Part shown: positions 47,618 to 59,250 of the stretch, in pieces
Position numbering within the stretch: the stretch's first letter is position 1
How the letters are laid out: every line of letters begins with the position of its first letter
From: Dolomedes plantarius
Lineage: Eukaryota > Arthropoda > Arachnida > Araneae > Dolomedidae
DNA length: 64,000 bases
Assembly (NCBI GenBank): GCA_907164885.2
Contig: OU015490.1
Span: 229,381,391 to 229,445,390, forward strand
Direction: 5' to 3'
Notes under the pieces: model-generated
Seen by the model: only the letters and a program-made list of their open reading frames with translations
Databases searched by the model: none
What the model was told of the DNA's origin: nothing
Translations under genes and position numbers: made by a program

Positions 47618-47703
47618 CATACATATATGTATATATATATATACATACGTACATACATATAGATACATATACACATAACACATACATACATATATACATA
47701 CAA
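47618..47703. repeat. Compound TA/CATA microsatellite
   Basis: Interrupted TATATA, ACATACGTACAT and ACATATACACATA units. The minus-strand frame through it is an artefact. Confidence 0.9.
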
Positions 47704-49082
47704 AAGAGGTAAGCAACGATAAGTAATTCTACGTTAATAACCCGCAGTAGTTTCGTTAGAACAAACTACCTGAAATTTTATATGCTAAGATGTTGAAGAA
47801 AATTGAAGTCTATTAACAAAATTTAAACAAGAAAATAATAGGAAATATTAACGATTGGAAAAGTATAATTTATGAAAAATATGCATTTCTTTAAAGATAA
47901 AACAGAAGAATAGTTAACAAATGTTGTATTTATCATAAATTTGCAAATAAATTTTGGCGAGTAAAATTATTGCAAACATTAGCAACCAAAAAAAGAGTGT
48001 TTACCAATTTCGTGTTTCAGTATCTGATAACGAAAGTTTGCATCTGATTTGACTAAAAATGTTTTCCAAGAACAAAGCAAAGAAGATTTTTACATGTAAT
48101 CAAGAAAAGATAGACTGAGATGCGGCTCTGGTGATTTGAAAAGCATTATACATGAATAATATGCAGATAATATTCTTTTAAGTACAAAACAAAGAAGCGA
48201 TTTACAAATCATTAACGAAATTCAAGGAGTTTGTCGGGGGAAAAATAATGACTGGAAAATGCATTCGATACGATAAGTTACACGGTGATTTATTTTGTTT
48301 CTACTGATTTCTGCTTATGGTACGTTGTTTCGAGTGCCTAATTGAAATTTCAAAGCGATTGAACATTTATTTATATAATTTTCAAACATCTTAAATATTT
48401 AATCGATAATTTGCAAAAATGTAGATTTTGGCTCATTCATTTTGAATTATCAAAAATTATTATTTTAGATTTATATATTTTATGCTTCGAAAAATAAGTT
48501 CTCTTTCGAAGTTATCACTCTAGAAAATTTTCTCCCATAGTGTGGCAGTTTTCTCACTAGTATGCATATATGAATGAATAAAAGACAACAACGAAATTGT
48601 ATTTTTGGGTATTACATTAACTTAGGCATAGGCATATGCATAATTAACTTTAAAGATTCCTGGAAGCTAGAACTCCATATTATCTGTATTCAATGTGGAA
48701 TGTATCATGTTTATAAAATTGATTTTTCTAAGACTGAGAGTGTGTGTGAAAAAAAGTGAACTAAATTAAATTACAAATAGTTTAAAAAGTTTAATTTGGT
48801 AGGTAATGAAGGAATAACTGGGGATGTAGAGAAAAGATCAATAAAAGAGAGTGAGGATTTCGTTAAAAAAATTATTTAATCTGAGACAATCGAGGAAGTT
48901 TCAAAGTGTAAGGATGTCCGGACAGAGATCCAATGGAAGGCAAGCAACGAATTCAACGAACAGAGCTAATGCGATATGAGTCAGTGGGCGGAGCAACATG
49001 AATGGAGCTGTGGTTGATTGTTCGGAGTGACAGTTCGGAAACAAGAAGTAGTCAAGCGAGTGGGGGTTTGACATTAAATTTC
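47704..49082. other. AT-rich DNA without recognised gene
   Basis: No gene; 48900-49070 has higher GC and purine content and may be part of an unrecognised repeat. Confidence 0.5.
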
Positions 49083-49325
49083 ATGCCGCGCACATAGATA
49101 GTAGTTAGCGTTCTAAGCTTCCACAGAGTGGGCTTAGGTTCAAATCCCGAATAAGGCCTTGGTCCTTTCCATACCTCCCCTTTCATAGAGAGCAATGGTG
49201 GTAGACATATATGGTGCCCCATAATAAAGAAGCCAGCAAATCTTCGCGGGTTTTCATTGAGCTATGTCAGAGAAGTAACTACCGTCAGAGATAAGTGCCT
49301 AACGCATAAACAAAAGCCATTAACT
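49083..49325 (+). mobile_element. tRNA-derived SINE, family 2
   Basis: An A-box-like TAGTTAGCGTTCTAAGC (from 49103) and a B box GGTTCAAATCC (49137-49147) start the element. The body (TTTCATAGAGAGCAATGG, TATATGGTGCCCCATAATAA, GCCAGCAAATCTTCGCGG) matches 19720-19855, and the head matches 19455-19545 inverted. It ends near AACAAAAGCC. Family membership is seen directly from these partial copies. Confidence 0.75.
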
Positions 49326-49369
49326 TTTATGAAGATTCTTTTTTCTAACGTACAGAACATTGAAGGAAG

Positions 49370-49530
49370 TCACTCAGCGGCCAAGTAGTTAAGGCCTGAC
49401 CCTACCACGCAGGGAGCACGGGTTCGATACCCGTATAATACTTGGTTGTACTCTATGGAATTCATCAGTCTTCCTCCTGTAAATAGAGCCCCGGTCTAGA
49501 AAGAGGATTTGCAACCTACCATCTATTGCT
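49370..49530 (+). mobile_element. tRNA-derived SINE, family 3
   Basis: GCGGCCAAGTAGTTAAGGCC (A box region, about 49378) and a B box GGTTCGATACC (49421-49431) inside a perfect stem ACGGGTTCGATACCCGT. Body of about 90 bases with ATAGAGCCCCGGTC. The T-arm is intact but the rest of a cloverleaf is not. Confidence 0.7.
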
Positions 49531-49769
49531 GATGTCGTGGTATGGAAACAAAAAAAAATCTGTGTTTGTAGGTTTCTATTTACATTTCCCGTTCCCATAT
49601 GTTTCTGTTTCCTTATGTACACAGGACTGGGATCTGAGATAGTCGTCAGCCCCAGAGACCTTTGCAGCAACAATAACCTCCATTTCAAGAATATGATTAA
49701 TAGGAATGAATCATATAGGTACGAATGAATCATATCCTTTATATGAATATGGTTCATACCGACAACAGG

Positions 49770-49935
49770 GCCGAACGTTGGCCGAATGCTAGGGCACTGG
49801 CATTCAATACCCAAGTCTGTGGGTTTTAATCTCAGTCTTAGCATGGACCGTTTGGATCAGTATCGGTTGTAAGCAGTAGGTACCAGAAAGTTAACAGTTA
49901 GCCCTCGTATAGCAAAAATTGGCCGTAGCACCCCA
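49770..49935 (+). mobile_element. tRNA-like SINE head, degenerate
   Basis: TTGGCCGAATGCTAGGGCACTGGCA and a weak B box GGGTTTTAATCTCA, in the same orientation and arrangement as the SINEs just before it. The end CCGTAGCACCCCAAACTAAAA looks like a tail. Weak but consistent with the cluster. Confidence 0.45.
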
Positions 49936-49939
49936 AACT

Positions 49940-50925
49940 AAAAAATGTATTTTGGAGGTTTTATTATTTTTCCTAGGCAGTACTTTTCTCTCTTGATAAA
50001 ATCCTTGAAAGACACATCAGCAAATAATGAAAATACCCAGCTCATGATATTTTTATGCAGTCTAATGCTGCGACTTGATTTCAAATCAATTTTTACTTTC
50101 AATGCAGCGTTAGTTTTTGGAATTAAAATTCATCAGTTTACTTTTAAATTCATATCGTTGAGACAAAAAAGCATCCAGATATGATGATGTTAATCACTGA
50201 GAGCGAAGTTACTCGGAATTCTAAAATCTTAAGTTTTCAATCGAACATTCTGTGCCTGGAGGTGAATACCCTTATTAGAAACTGCAATGCGTAACTCTTG
50301 ATTCATCAGAGAATGCTATTCTGTTAAGCCCGCAGGTCATTACTGGAAAAATAAGTATTAAAATATTCTTTCGTTCTCGCTGGATTAAAGGATCATTGTG
50401 GTGTGTAAATAATGATGGCAAGTGAGGTGAAAGAGAATGTATTTAAGCTCGAATGTCATCCGATTTATGATTTTATAAAGTGCGTTATCATTATTCAGGC
50501 AGTGAGTTTAAAAATGATAAATAATTTTGAATGAATCACATATTTGCTTCCTTGGTTCACAAAGTGAGGTCTAAATGTTTCTCGTTAAAGATGTCATAGT
50601 ATAATCAAATAAAATATTTATTTAAGGTTACATTGAAATTTTTTTCTGTTCATGTAAATTTGAAACTTTTAATCTATGCAACGGAAATTATGAAAAGACC
50701 ACGAGAAATATGGACCACAGCTGAAAAATCTAATTTTAACATATTTTTCCCTTGGTTATAAATTCACTACTGGTAAATAAATTTCATTGACGTTTGGACC
50801 AAATTACACGGAAAGAGACTGTTTAAAGCAATATAATGACTCAGTTTCAAAATACTAGTAAATCATAAAAATCTTAATATACCAGAAGATAACAAATAAG
50901 ACTAGGCAGGTGGCAAACCAGTGGC
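49940..50925. other. AT-rich DNA without recognised gene
   Basis: Frames up to 79 codons (49945-50184) that resemble nothing known. No repeat found. Confidence 0.5.
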
Positions 50926-50929
50926 GCAC

Positions 50930-51050
50930 CCAGCATTTAATCTTGGGGGTGAGTTTAACGGAAAAAATATTTATACTGCAAATTCAATATTCATAATGCA
51001 ATTTATATTTCCTTGGGGTGGGAGCAGGGCCCGTTGGTCCACCCCCTGGG
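50930..51050. mobile_element. hAT-like MITE fragment
   Basis: CAGTGGCGCACCCAGCATTT at about 50930 and CACCCCCTGGGTGCG at about 51040 are inverted, of the CAGTGGCG-end type seen in the hAT element at 15.7 kb. The right tip (CCACTG) is missing, so no duplication can be checked. Related in style only. Confidence 0.55.
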
Positions 51051-52569
51051 TGCGTTAATATAGACTTAGCCAAATATACCCAGCCTTTTCACTTGTATCA
51101 TTAAAACGGTGCTTTATATCCAGTTTTGTGGCAGATTCAAAAGCGAGAAATCTCGAGTAAATGGGAATCCTTGTTTCTGCATCCGTTTAATGTGCTTTAC
51201 TATTCGTTTTCTTTTCCAAACATCGGACCAGGACCCATGCTGCCATTATTGGGATTATTGGTCTTCAATCGGCGACCCAGAATCTTGCGTGGAATGTGAA
51301 ATGCTACAGACGCTCCTTTTACCGAATATGATCCCGTTTGCACAGCCTCCATTGCCTTAGACAAATCATTTTGTCTCCAGCTCCCTCGGTTTCAATGAGG
51401 CTTTCTTATGTATTTATTCTGCATCTTCAAAAACTGGGCAACAAACATCGTTCGGCATATTATATTATTATTATTATTGAAATATTTATATTACTTAAAA
51501 TTGAAACAATCATATAATTAAATAATATAATTATAATTAATATAATTATAAAAATTATATTAATGCCATTAATATAATTATAAAAATAAAAGGTATATAA
51601 TTATTTTAAATAGAATTATATTTAGTTAAAATTCTCACTCCGTATAATTTTGAAATATTGATTAAAGGTCATCTATCCTCGATTTTATGTGGCTGTCTAT
51701 CCTGAAATTGAAGGACTGATGGCCACCCAATTTAAAACGTCACTTCGCCATTGTACATCTTTGTTTTAGGCTTAGAAACAAATATTGGATTATATAGTGC
51801 CATAAAAGTCCGTAAAGTGAAAAAAAAAATTAACAGGCGTATTGCAAAAAATTCAGATACCTAACTCAACAAAGATATTCAACCACTAAATTAAATAAAC
51901 ATTAAAATTTCACTTACTTTTTACAATCGAAAAACACACAGCTGTACATCGCAAATGAATGAACTCGTTGAACATTTCCTACGAAAAAAGTTTAAACTGC
52001 TATCTATGATCAAGTTTTGGAAATATTTAGATTGGCCATCTCTCCTCTATGCCATCTATCCTAGAGTTACCCTATATATATACATTAAGATATTTATGCT
52101 TTTTTATTCATGAAGCCAATGTGGAAATAGACACATTTGTATTAAAGAATAAATAAGAGCATAGCAATGTAATATGTTGGCTTTGCCATCTGCAGTTAAT
52201 ACTGTTATCCACGTATTCAATTTATTTCAAAGCAGAACTGAAAAACAATTCTTTATCTTCTGGGGTGCATTTGTTTCTAAACGTAGCTACGTTTTTCAAT
52301 TACCTTCAGAATCAATATATGTTTTCCTTCTTCCTTATGCTTTTCAAATTAATTTTTTGAAACTTCAGATTTGTATACTTCCTTACGAAATAGAACTGTA
52401 ATTTTTCTCGTGTACAAACGTTTAATTATAAACCCACTTCTTTTCCTAGAAAAGACTAAATCATGAAGAAGGGTTTTTTTTAAATTTTTTGCTTTATTTT
52501 TTTTATAATCTCAATTTTTTCCTTTTTTATGGTTGATACCTGTAATGATGCGCCTTCGAATATGTAAAA
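51051..52569. other. AT-rich DNA without recognised gene
   Basis: 51465-51605 is almost pure A/T with repeated AATATAATTATAAAAA. An 83-codon frame at 51109-51360 has eight Cys but matches no family I know and has no supporting context. Confidence 0.5.
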
Positions 52570-53925
52570 ATGTCATAAAAATATGAAAAGGTTAAGTCGA
52601 TCGAAGGCTGTCATCATGACATTTATTTGAAAAATTTGGAAACGACGGCTGAAAGCGGTACGATAATTAAAGAACGGACCGGTCCTGTGTGATGTAAGGT
52701 GTTGAATAGTCCTACGGCGGCGGTCAACTTGGGGGGTTGATCGCCAGACAAAGAGAAGATGTCGCCAGGATTTGACATTACATGACAATGGACTTTGTAT
52801 TCGGATTTTCGAGCGGCGTGAAGAAAAACCACGGGCGTCGTGGGAGGTTGTTGCAAGCTTGTTTCCCGTGGGGGCGTATATTAGTTGAGCAGGGGCAGCA
52901 ATTTAAATGATGGTGGAGTAAAACAAGCGAATGAGGCGATGGCATGTTTCAGAATTGGTCAAAAAGAATTTAGAAGGGGGAGACAAGGAAGAAGAAAGGG
53001 CTTAAAAAAATATATAAATTGAGGAGTTTGAACAAACTCAACAGCTCTCCCTCTCCAGCCCTCTCTATCTCCCCTTCTCTCGGAGATAGCCAATTCTACG
53101 ATCTCTTAGGGAGAGCATTTTTTCTTGATTTTTGGCGTATCGGGACGAAAACGGAGGTTCCCGTTGTCTATTTAGATTGGTGTGTTACTAAGTGGGGAAA
53201 ATATTTTAAATGCCCCAAATAAAGTTTGTGCTGTGAAATATTGGTGTGTGTGTGTGTGCGAAGTGATTTAAAGGCAGAAGCAAACTCCCCGGTCATAGAA
53301 GCAAGAGTTCCCCTGACCACGTCAGAAGTAAATCTACAAGTGCAACGAAATACAAGGTATCGCGTGAGTCTAGTATAATTCATTTTGTTTAGACCAGTCT
53401 GGTTCTTTTGGTAGAGGTTTTGATTTTGTTTTTTCGAGTTTGGTTTACGAATAGGTGTGGAAATAATTGATAGAAGAATTTAGTGGTATTAGACGTTTTT
53501 GTTAATTATTCTGTGCTCCCTTGCCTTGATTTTTTACCTTGATTATCTTTGATTATCCTTGATTATCCTTGATTGCCTTGATTATCTTTTAGAACTATAT
53601 TTTTAGTTGAGATTTTGGTTTATGTATGGATAAGTGTTTTTTTGTTACGAAAGTGTTTAAGATAAAACGTACAAATGTATAAATTTGTATATAAATTAAG
53701 TTTAATTTAAAATTTAAATCAACTCTCTGTTTTAATTGTTTTCAGTATATTTTTAGTTTACTTGTTAGTCATTGCTAATTACGTCCTGAACTACGGGTTA
53801 TTAACAAATAATTTTAAAACACAACGCACCCAACTACCCCTTTATAAATAATTAATGTACTACCCAACTAATTCACGCTCGAGAAAATAACTTTGGAAGA
53901 GCAATACGACAATAACTTTCTTTTG
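52570..53925 (+). mobile_element. LTR-like / retroelement leader region
   Basis: GC-rich for this window. A TATA-like TATATAAATTGAGG at about 53011 is followed by CTCTCCCTCTCCAGCCCTCT and, about 200 bases on, CCAAATAAAGTTTGTGCTGT, a polyadenylation-like signal with a G/T-rich downstream element and a TG run. That is a plausible U3-R-U5 order. The 3' part (AAAACACAACGCACCCAACTA at about 53815) is shared with 45185. No gag or pol sequence is present. GATTATCTTTGATTATCCTT repeats occur at about 53540-53590. Confidence 0.4.
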
Positions 53926-54137
53926 TTTATTTTTCGATAATATAAAAAGATGGCATATATATGCTAATTTCATACTTTCCTAACAAATAGATCTTCCCTA
54001 TTGGAATCATAAGAAGAAAGACTTAAAAGCAATTATTAGTCATTCCAAGAAGAAATTAATCTATAAAACATTTAAAAGTATTTATTTATGAAACTCTCTT
54101 TAACTTTGTTCTGTCGATTTCTCTCAAGTTACGTATA
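53926..54137. other. AT-rich DNA, nothing recognised
   Basis: Short AT-rich gap between the LTR-like region and Tc1 copy C. Confidence 0.5.
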
Positions 54138-54139
54138 TA

Positions 54140-55495
54140 CACCGTTGACTATAAAAATTGCAACACCATGAAGGAAAAAAAATATAAAAAACTTTACTTA
54201 TTGTACGTATATAGCATAGTAGGAATAAAACATGATTGAATTTGTAGGCAGATTTGGAGTACACAGGGTCCTAAATAAGTACACACAGAAGCCCGGTTAG
54301 ACATCCAGTCAAACCATGGATGACAGATACAGGCAAGTCATCCATGCTGCTTCAAGTCTATGGCACACTTCATCAATAGTAGTGGCTGGAGAGCAGTGGC
54401 GGCCCAATCTCTCAGTAACCCATGACCAGATGTTTTCAATGGGTAAGAGATCTGAAAAACGCTCTGGCCAGAGCAATAGTTTAACATCCTCTGTGTCGAG
54501 GTAGGTCAGGATACGATGGGTAACATGCGGTGTTGCGTTATCTTGTTGAAGGATGATGTCTGCGAGGCCTCGAAGATAGGGCACAGCCACCGTCCTTAAG
54601 ATCGGAGAAATGTAACGGTGGCTGTTGAGATTACAGACTAGGTGAACACGAACTGTTCGTGCCGTGTACCCAATGGCTACTGATACCATCACACGAGTTG
54701 CAGAACCCGTACGACGATATCGAATGCAAGCAGGTCATGTTCGTTTACCTCGGTGTCTCAAGACACAGATACGTCCATCATAATGCTGCACGCAGAACAG
54801 CGACTCGTCTGAAAAGACTACATGTTGCCAATCCTGTATCAAGTTTTGTCGTAGGTGCACCACTGTCGCCGCGCGTCCCTATGCTGCAGTGTCAAGGAAA
54901 GCCGCAATAATGATCGCCGTACAGACAGACCGTGCTGCTCCAGACGACATCGCACTGTTCGTGCGGACACTTGTAATGGTGCACAGAAGCCCATTTTCCG
55001 AATCAAGGATCGTGATGTGGCTGTACGATTCTGCAAAGTCGATCTGACGACATGTGTGTCCTCTCAAGCGTTAGTGTAACTAGGGAATTGATAATCCGCA
55101 TGGCGGTTAGTATGACCATCCTGAACCCATCGATTCTATATTTGCATGACAGTCATTTGATTCCGATCAATACGAGAAGGAATATCACGGAACGATAAAC
55201 CGCATTCTTGATAGTCCACGATTTTGCTATCGAATTTCGACACGTGATAGTAGCCATTTCTCCTTCTTATACGAAGCATTACACTATCTTCTCACAAACA
55301 ACCAACATTCAAATGCGATTTCCGAATGAGAAACCCGCTGCGTAACTTTCCTTTAATACACAGTTTGAGATGCTTTTCTACCTTCTGGGTCGTTCGATTG
55401 CGCTTAATTGCTAATCGACTGTATATACCAGCAACTTCTACCTTTCATGCGATTGTGAACCCTACTTCATGATGTTGTAATTTTAATGGCCAGCA

Positions 55496-55498
<3 letters not shown>
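54140..55498 (-). mobile_element. Tc1-like transposon, copy C
   Basis: The left end CACCGTTGACTATAAAAATT and the right end, reversed (ACTGCTGGCCATTAAAATTA), are inverted, and both continue into a CAACACCATGAAG-like block. TA lies at both borders, the right one merging into a (TA)n tract. The CTGCTGGCC start links it to the A/B family, but the interior is clearly diverged. Confidence 0.88.
54309..55257 (-). pseudogene. Tc1 transposase, frameshifted
   Basis: A start at ATG 55257-55255 (MATITCRN, then a helix-turn-helix degraded by stops) fits the position in copies A/B. Fragments: the second DNA-binding half at 55036-54839 (VSARTVRCRLEQHGLSVRRS, then LQHRDARRQWC); first Asp region near 54800 (SDESLFCVQHYD-like, off frame); and from 54692 FLQ-type LRTVAVPYLRGLADIILQQD with QQDNATPHVTHRILTYLD (second Asp), LLPIENIWSWVTERLG (Glu) and EVCHRLEAAW to 54309. 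The second Asp to Glu spacing is consistent with DD34E. Several frameshifts prevent expression. Confidence 0.87.
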
Positions 55499-55533
<35 letters not shown>

Positions 55534-55568
55534 GTGTGTGTGTGTGTGTGTGTGTATGTGTGTGTGTC
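55496..55568. repeat. (TA)n(TG)n microsatellite
   Basis: TA dinucleotides to about 55531, then TG with one TATG interruption. It lies between Tc1 copy C and the inverted LTR-like repeat. Confidence 0.96.
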
Positions 55569-56122
55569 ATCACGGGCGGCGGCAAGGGATGAAGGAGAAC
55601 GGTTGATATTGCAGGCCGGTCGTGCGTCACGGACATTCAAATTCGACATAGTCAATCTATTTCTGTCCCACGCTGGAAGTCGTGGTGTTGTCGATAAAGT
55701 TCACGGTCGCTTTTGACCTCCCGAATGTATTTTTAACAAAATTTCTCACTGGCCCCTTCATACTCGGACACACGCAGGAACACATCGCAACTCTCGACAA
55801 GAACTTTATTATTCACATTGCAACATCTTCTTGGGGCAATGACAAATCCAAAAATCGCACATGTACCTGGAGGCACGCCTATTTATAACCTAATAGAGAT
55901 ATAGTCATGTGACCCTTGAACTCTTGCATTGATTGTCTGGAGCCCTGAAATCTGGGCTCTGGCAAAATAGAAAACAACGGGGTTTGTATAAAATGTTACA
56001 GGGGGTTATAAAAAAATGCCTGATTTAAATCAATTATTTTGTTCTTGAAATCGAAATGCGCAATTACATTTTAACGCATTATTTTAAAATGAAATTTGGA
56101 ATTTTGAGAGCGCTTTGGAGTT

Positions 56123-56128
<6 letters not shown>
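55569..56128 (-). mobile_element. LTR-like dispersed repeat, copy 2 (inverted)
   Basis: Reverse-strand partner of 6519-7011, with the same ordered blocks. It keeps the TATA-box-like GGTTATAAATAGGCGTGCCT near 55880-55899 and AATAATAAAG near 55806-55815. It is slightly longer than copy 1 (about 560 versus 490 bases) because of small insertions. Again bordered by (TG)n/(TA)n on one side and (TA)n on the other. Confidence 0.65.

Positions 56129-56208
<80 letters not shown>
56129..56208. repeat. (TA)n microsatellite
   Basis: About 80 bases of TA after a T8 run. Confidence 0.97.
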
Positions 56209-56749
56209 TATCTGAGTGGCAACCCGATGTCTTGCGATTTCAAATGAAATGGCTTTATATCTTAAAGATTAAAAACTGTTTAATCACTTTTAAAAATATA
56301 TTAGATTTAAAAAAAATAATTATTTAAAATTTCCGTTTTCAAATTTTGCATTTTAAACAAAAAAGCTCATTCAATTAGAAAAAATTCTAAAGGTTTTAAC
56401 TTCTCCTTTCCTAAAACTAAAATTATTTCTGGTACTTCAAATTTATTTCTGGATTTCAATTATTAAATGACTCATTCTCAGCTAATAATTTTTCTTTTTG
56501 GCAACATGGCCAAATGAAAATATTGTCACGATGATTTCGGGGAATATGGAAATGACACGAAGCGTAGATCAGAACAGATTTTATTGACCAGATTGCGGGG
56601 AACATCACCCCAAAATGCACCTCCGGAACGTTCCCGACATTCTCACCGGAATTGTGAGGATTATTCCAGAAACCTATGAACCGGAACTGAAATAAATAAT
56701 AGATAAATTTGCATACAGCTCGCATGCAGAGCAAATTAAAATAAAAGAT
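56209..56749. other. AT-rich DNA, no gene supported
   Basis: A 167-codon minus frame covers 56456-56959 but runs through the SINE fragment below, has no recognisable domain, and is not conserved-looking. I do not call it a gene. Confidence 0.5.
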
Positions 56750-56840
56750 GCTCTTGCACCCGACGGTGGCTGGTTCCGAATCCAGGACGTTAGGATTAGA
56801 CGACGGGAGCCATACCGCTGCGCCACCGTTACTTTGGTGA
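56750..56840 (-). mobile_element. tRNA-like SINE head fragment, inverted
   Basis: On the minus strand TGGCGCAGCGGTATGGCTCC (A box) is followed by a B-box-like GGATTCGGAACC, spaced as in tRNA. The T-arm is altered, and no full cloverleaf can be drawn. Confidence 0.5.
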
Positions 56841-57680
56841 AATGTGGCAATGTTAAATCTCATGGGGGGAAAAGTGCTTAAAAAATAGAAAGACAGTTTT
56901 GATGAATTCAAAATTGGTGGCCGAAGGATCCTCATCATTTGCTCATTAAATAGAAACAAATTTCACGAACTTGCTGGAATTATTAGTGAGAGAAATAACA
57001 AGTCGAACAATTACGAACTCGGTATTCAGTTACATTAAGATAGTATGGCGATCAGCGCGGGAAATTTCAGAAGTGAGTTTTGCAAGTACTCTGATTTAGA
57101 ATGAAAACATTTTTTTTATTAAATATATTTGGTATATTTTGGAAGCTGAGCATCTATCAAATGCCGATAAATCGTAAAATTGACATTAATAGGTGCAGAA
57201 AACCGAAATATTTGTCCATCAAATTTGTCGATTTCGTGAAATTCGGAAAACTCCTTTGGGGAAAAAGCTTCGTTTGCAATGAAAAACTTTTTTAACCTTA
57301 TAAAAATGTGTAGATACGTAAAGAGGAAGAGTTGTAGAACACAGGGAAATAAAAAAAATTTGTCGATTGGAGGACGGAAAAGTTTAATTTTGCATACATG
57401 AAAATAGTGGAAATTTGCGAAACGGAAAGGAGCTGGCCCACCTGGAATGTCAGGTGCTTCTACACGCTGCTTCTTTTGAATTCGGCGGTTTTAATTTAAT
57501 AATTAAAAAAGTTTAAAGTTTTGAAAGTTGAGGATAGCATCAGTGCACGCGTCTCGGCCGTCCGCGTATGTCGGTACCAGTCGCGATATCCTGCTATGCT
57601 CGGTTCGCGAGTTTAGCCTGTCCCCGTGTCTGCTGACTGACAAACTAACATTTGTTTACCTTCAGCTGTTAATAGTAAGC

Positions 57681-57683
<3 letters not shown>
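56841..57683. other. AT-rich DNA with a GC-richer patch
   Basis: 57535-57660 is GC-rich for the window (CGCGTCTCGGCCGTCCGCGT, TCGGTTCGCGAG) and lies in a 104-codon open frame ending in the next TA tract. A TTTGTTTACCTTCAG acceptor-like site follows at about 57650. It could be an exon or leader of a host gene or a repeat; I cannot decide. Confidence 0.35.
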
Positions 57684-57721
<38 letters not shown>

Positions 57722-57743
57722 CTCTGTGTGTGTGTGTATGCAT
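57684..57743. repeat. (TA)n(TG)n microsatellite
   Basis: TA run, TATATCTC interruption, then GTGTGTGTGTGTATG. Confidence 0.95.
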
Positions 57744-58547
57744 GTTAGTTATGTAGTACGAAATATGATTGCATTGGTTGCATTTCCGTTTTTTAATTTT
57801 TTCCCTTTCTCATTGGAAAAAGCAAAATATTCTAATTTTTAATTTTGTAATATTCGAATATCTGAATTTTTTAGACGACAGGTAATCTTCATAAGACCGA
57901 AAAATATTTCTAGCCGTGACTTTGAATATGAATATAACCTGAGAGAAAACTAAACTCTTGATGAAAGGTACAAAAAGAAATACGAAGACATTATTTGGAC
58001 GAATCTATAGCATACATTTTTTGCTATGCGTTTCAAATCTGCTGAACAATCAGCTAGAATCACCGAGGGAGTGTTTTCTTTGAGGCACTCTTTGAGTACC
58101 TCAAAGAGTAGCAATAAACTGTTTGGCAATAACTTAGAATAATGTCTTTTTTACAAATGCAGCCCGACAGTGAATTTATTTACGTTTACGCATCTCAAAA
58201 TTCGCAGTCTTTTTATTCTCTCATTCATCGTAAATGGATGTAACATAGTTTAATAATGATAGATCTGTCTTCATTTATTCAATGATTTTAGACAAATGTC
58301 CACCATTTTCAATCCTGTTAAGTCATAAGCGTTTTTTGCTATTGTAATAGTTCTGGGCGTTTTAATAAATAGTTTTTTTATATGAATAAGTTCACTTTGG
58401 CGAGAGATAATACAACATTAAAATGAAAATGTAGAATCCCTTATTCTAATTTTCACTAAATCAGTCATTTTAGTACAATGCTTCATTCATTTACAAAAAA
58501 CAACAAGTCACAGTGTCTGCATACACGACATTCACAAATTTGCCTAA
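57744..58547. other. AT-rich DNA without recognised gene
   Basis: A short phrase TTTGAGGCACTCTTTGAGTACCTCAAAGAG at about 58080-58109 is a local partial palindrome. No gene. Confidence 0.5.
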
Positions 58548-59178
58548 TCTCTATATATAAAACAGTTCCGTAATTGCTTGACTGACTTACAGATGACTCA
58601 CAGATAACGGAAGACAGATGAATCCAAACCGCTGGACCTGAAATTTTGCATTGCGATTCTTCTTATACTGTAAGGGTGCACTAAAAAAGATTTTTGAAAA
58701 ATAGTTCTTAGTTTTTTTAATTAAATTTTTAAACTGTTTATCTAATTTTTTTAAAGTTTGCATTTAAAATAACAATCCCAGGGTTATAAAATTTATAGCA
58801 CGAGAAAGATCATAAAAATTCCCTTAAAATGAAACCTTTTTCGAATCTTTACCTCCGTTTTCTGATTTTTGGTGAATTTTTAAATATTAATTTTTAGAAT
58901 TTAATTTATTAAATGCTGATTACGTGGTTTCTTTTGTTTTTGTGATACTTTAAAGTAATTTTACGTCACGTGCATAACAACGAAATTGACAAAAAAAAAT
59001 TCTCGCTAATGCGGTAGACAATTGGACATTATCCAAAAAATTTTAAAATAAAGTAAAAGAAATATTCCTCTAACTGTACTATATTAAATGTACTATATTC
59101 TTTAGTATGTTCTATTTGATTTAATTTGAACATTTTCTTCTACATTATTTTGTCTATAAAATAACAGTTACGATTTTT

Positions 59179-59182
<4 letters not shown>
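58548..59182 (+). mobile_element. Non-autonomous Helitron, 3' end lost
   Basis: Starts TCTCTATATATAAAACAGTT after an A (58547). Collinear with the reverse strand of 41661-41040: CCGCTGGACCTGAAATTTTG, GGGTGCACTAAAAAAGATTT, and near the end TCTACATTATTTTGTCTATA, ACAGTTACGATTTTTTA. The match stops where the TA tract begins, so the terminal hairpin and CTAG end are missing. Confidence 0.8.

Positions 59183-59248
<66 letters not shown>
59183..59248. repeat. (TA)n microsatellite
   Basis: TA dinucleotides between the truncated Helitron and the start of the large Helitron; probably grown from the TAAATATATTT of the shorter element. Confidence 0.95.

Positions 59249-59250
<2 letters not shown>

Noticed and set aside
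49416..49436. Possible tRNA gene with an intact T-arm
   Set aside because: The T-arm is perfect, but the rest of the cloverleaf is not formed and a SINE body follows.
51109..51360. Cysteine-rich 83-codon frame as a small secreted peptide
   Set aside because: No signal peptide, no recognised cysteine framework, no second copy or context; likely chance.
56456..56959. 167-codon minus-strand frame
   Set aside because: It crosses a tRNA-like SINE fragment, has no recognisable domain, and has no splice or promoter context I can support.
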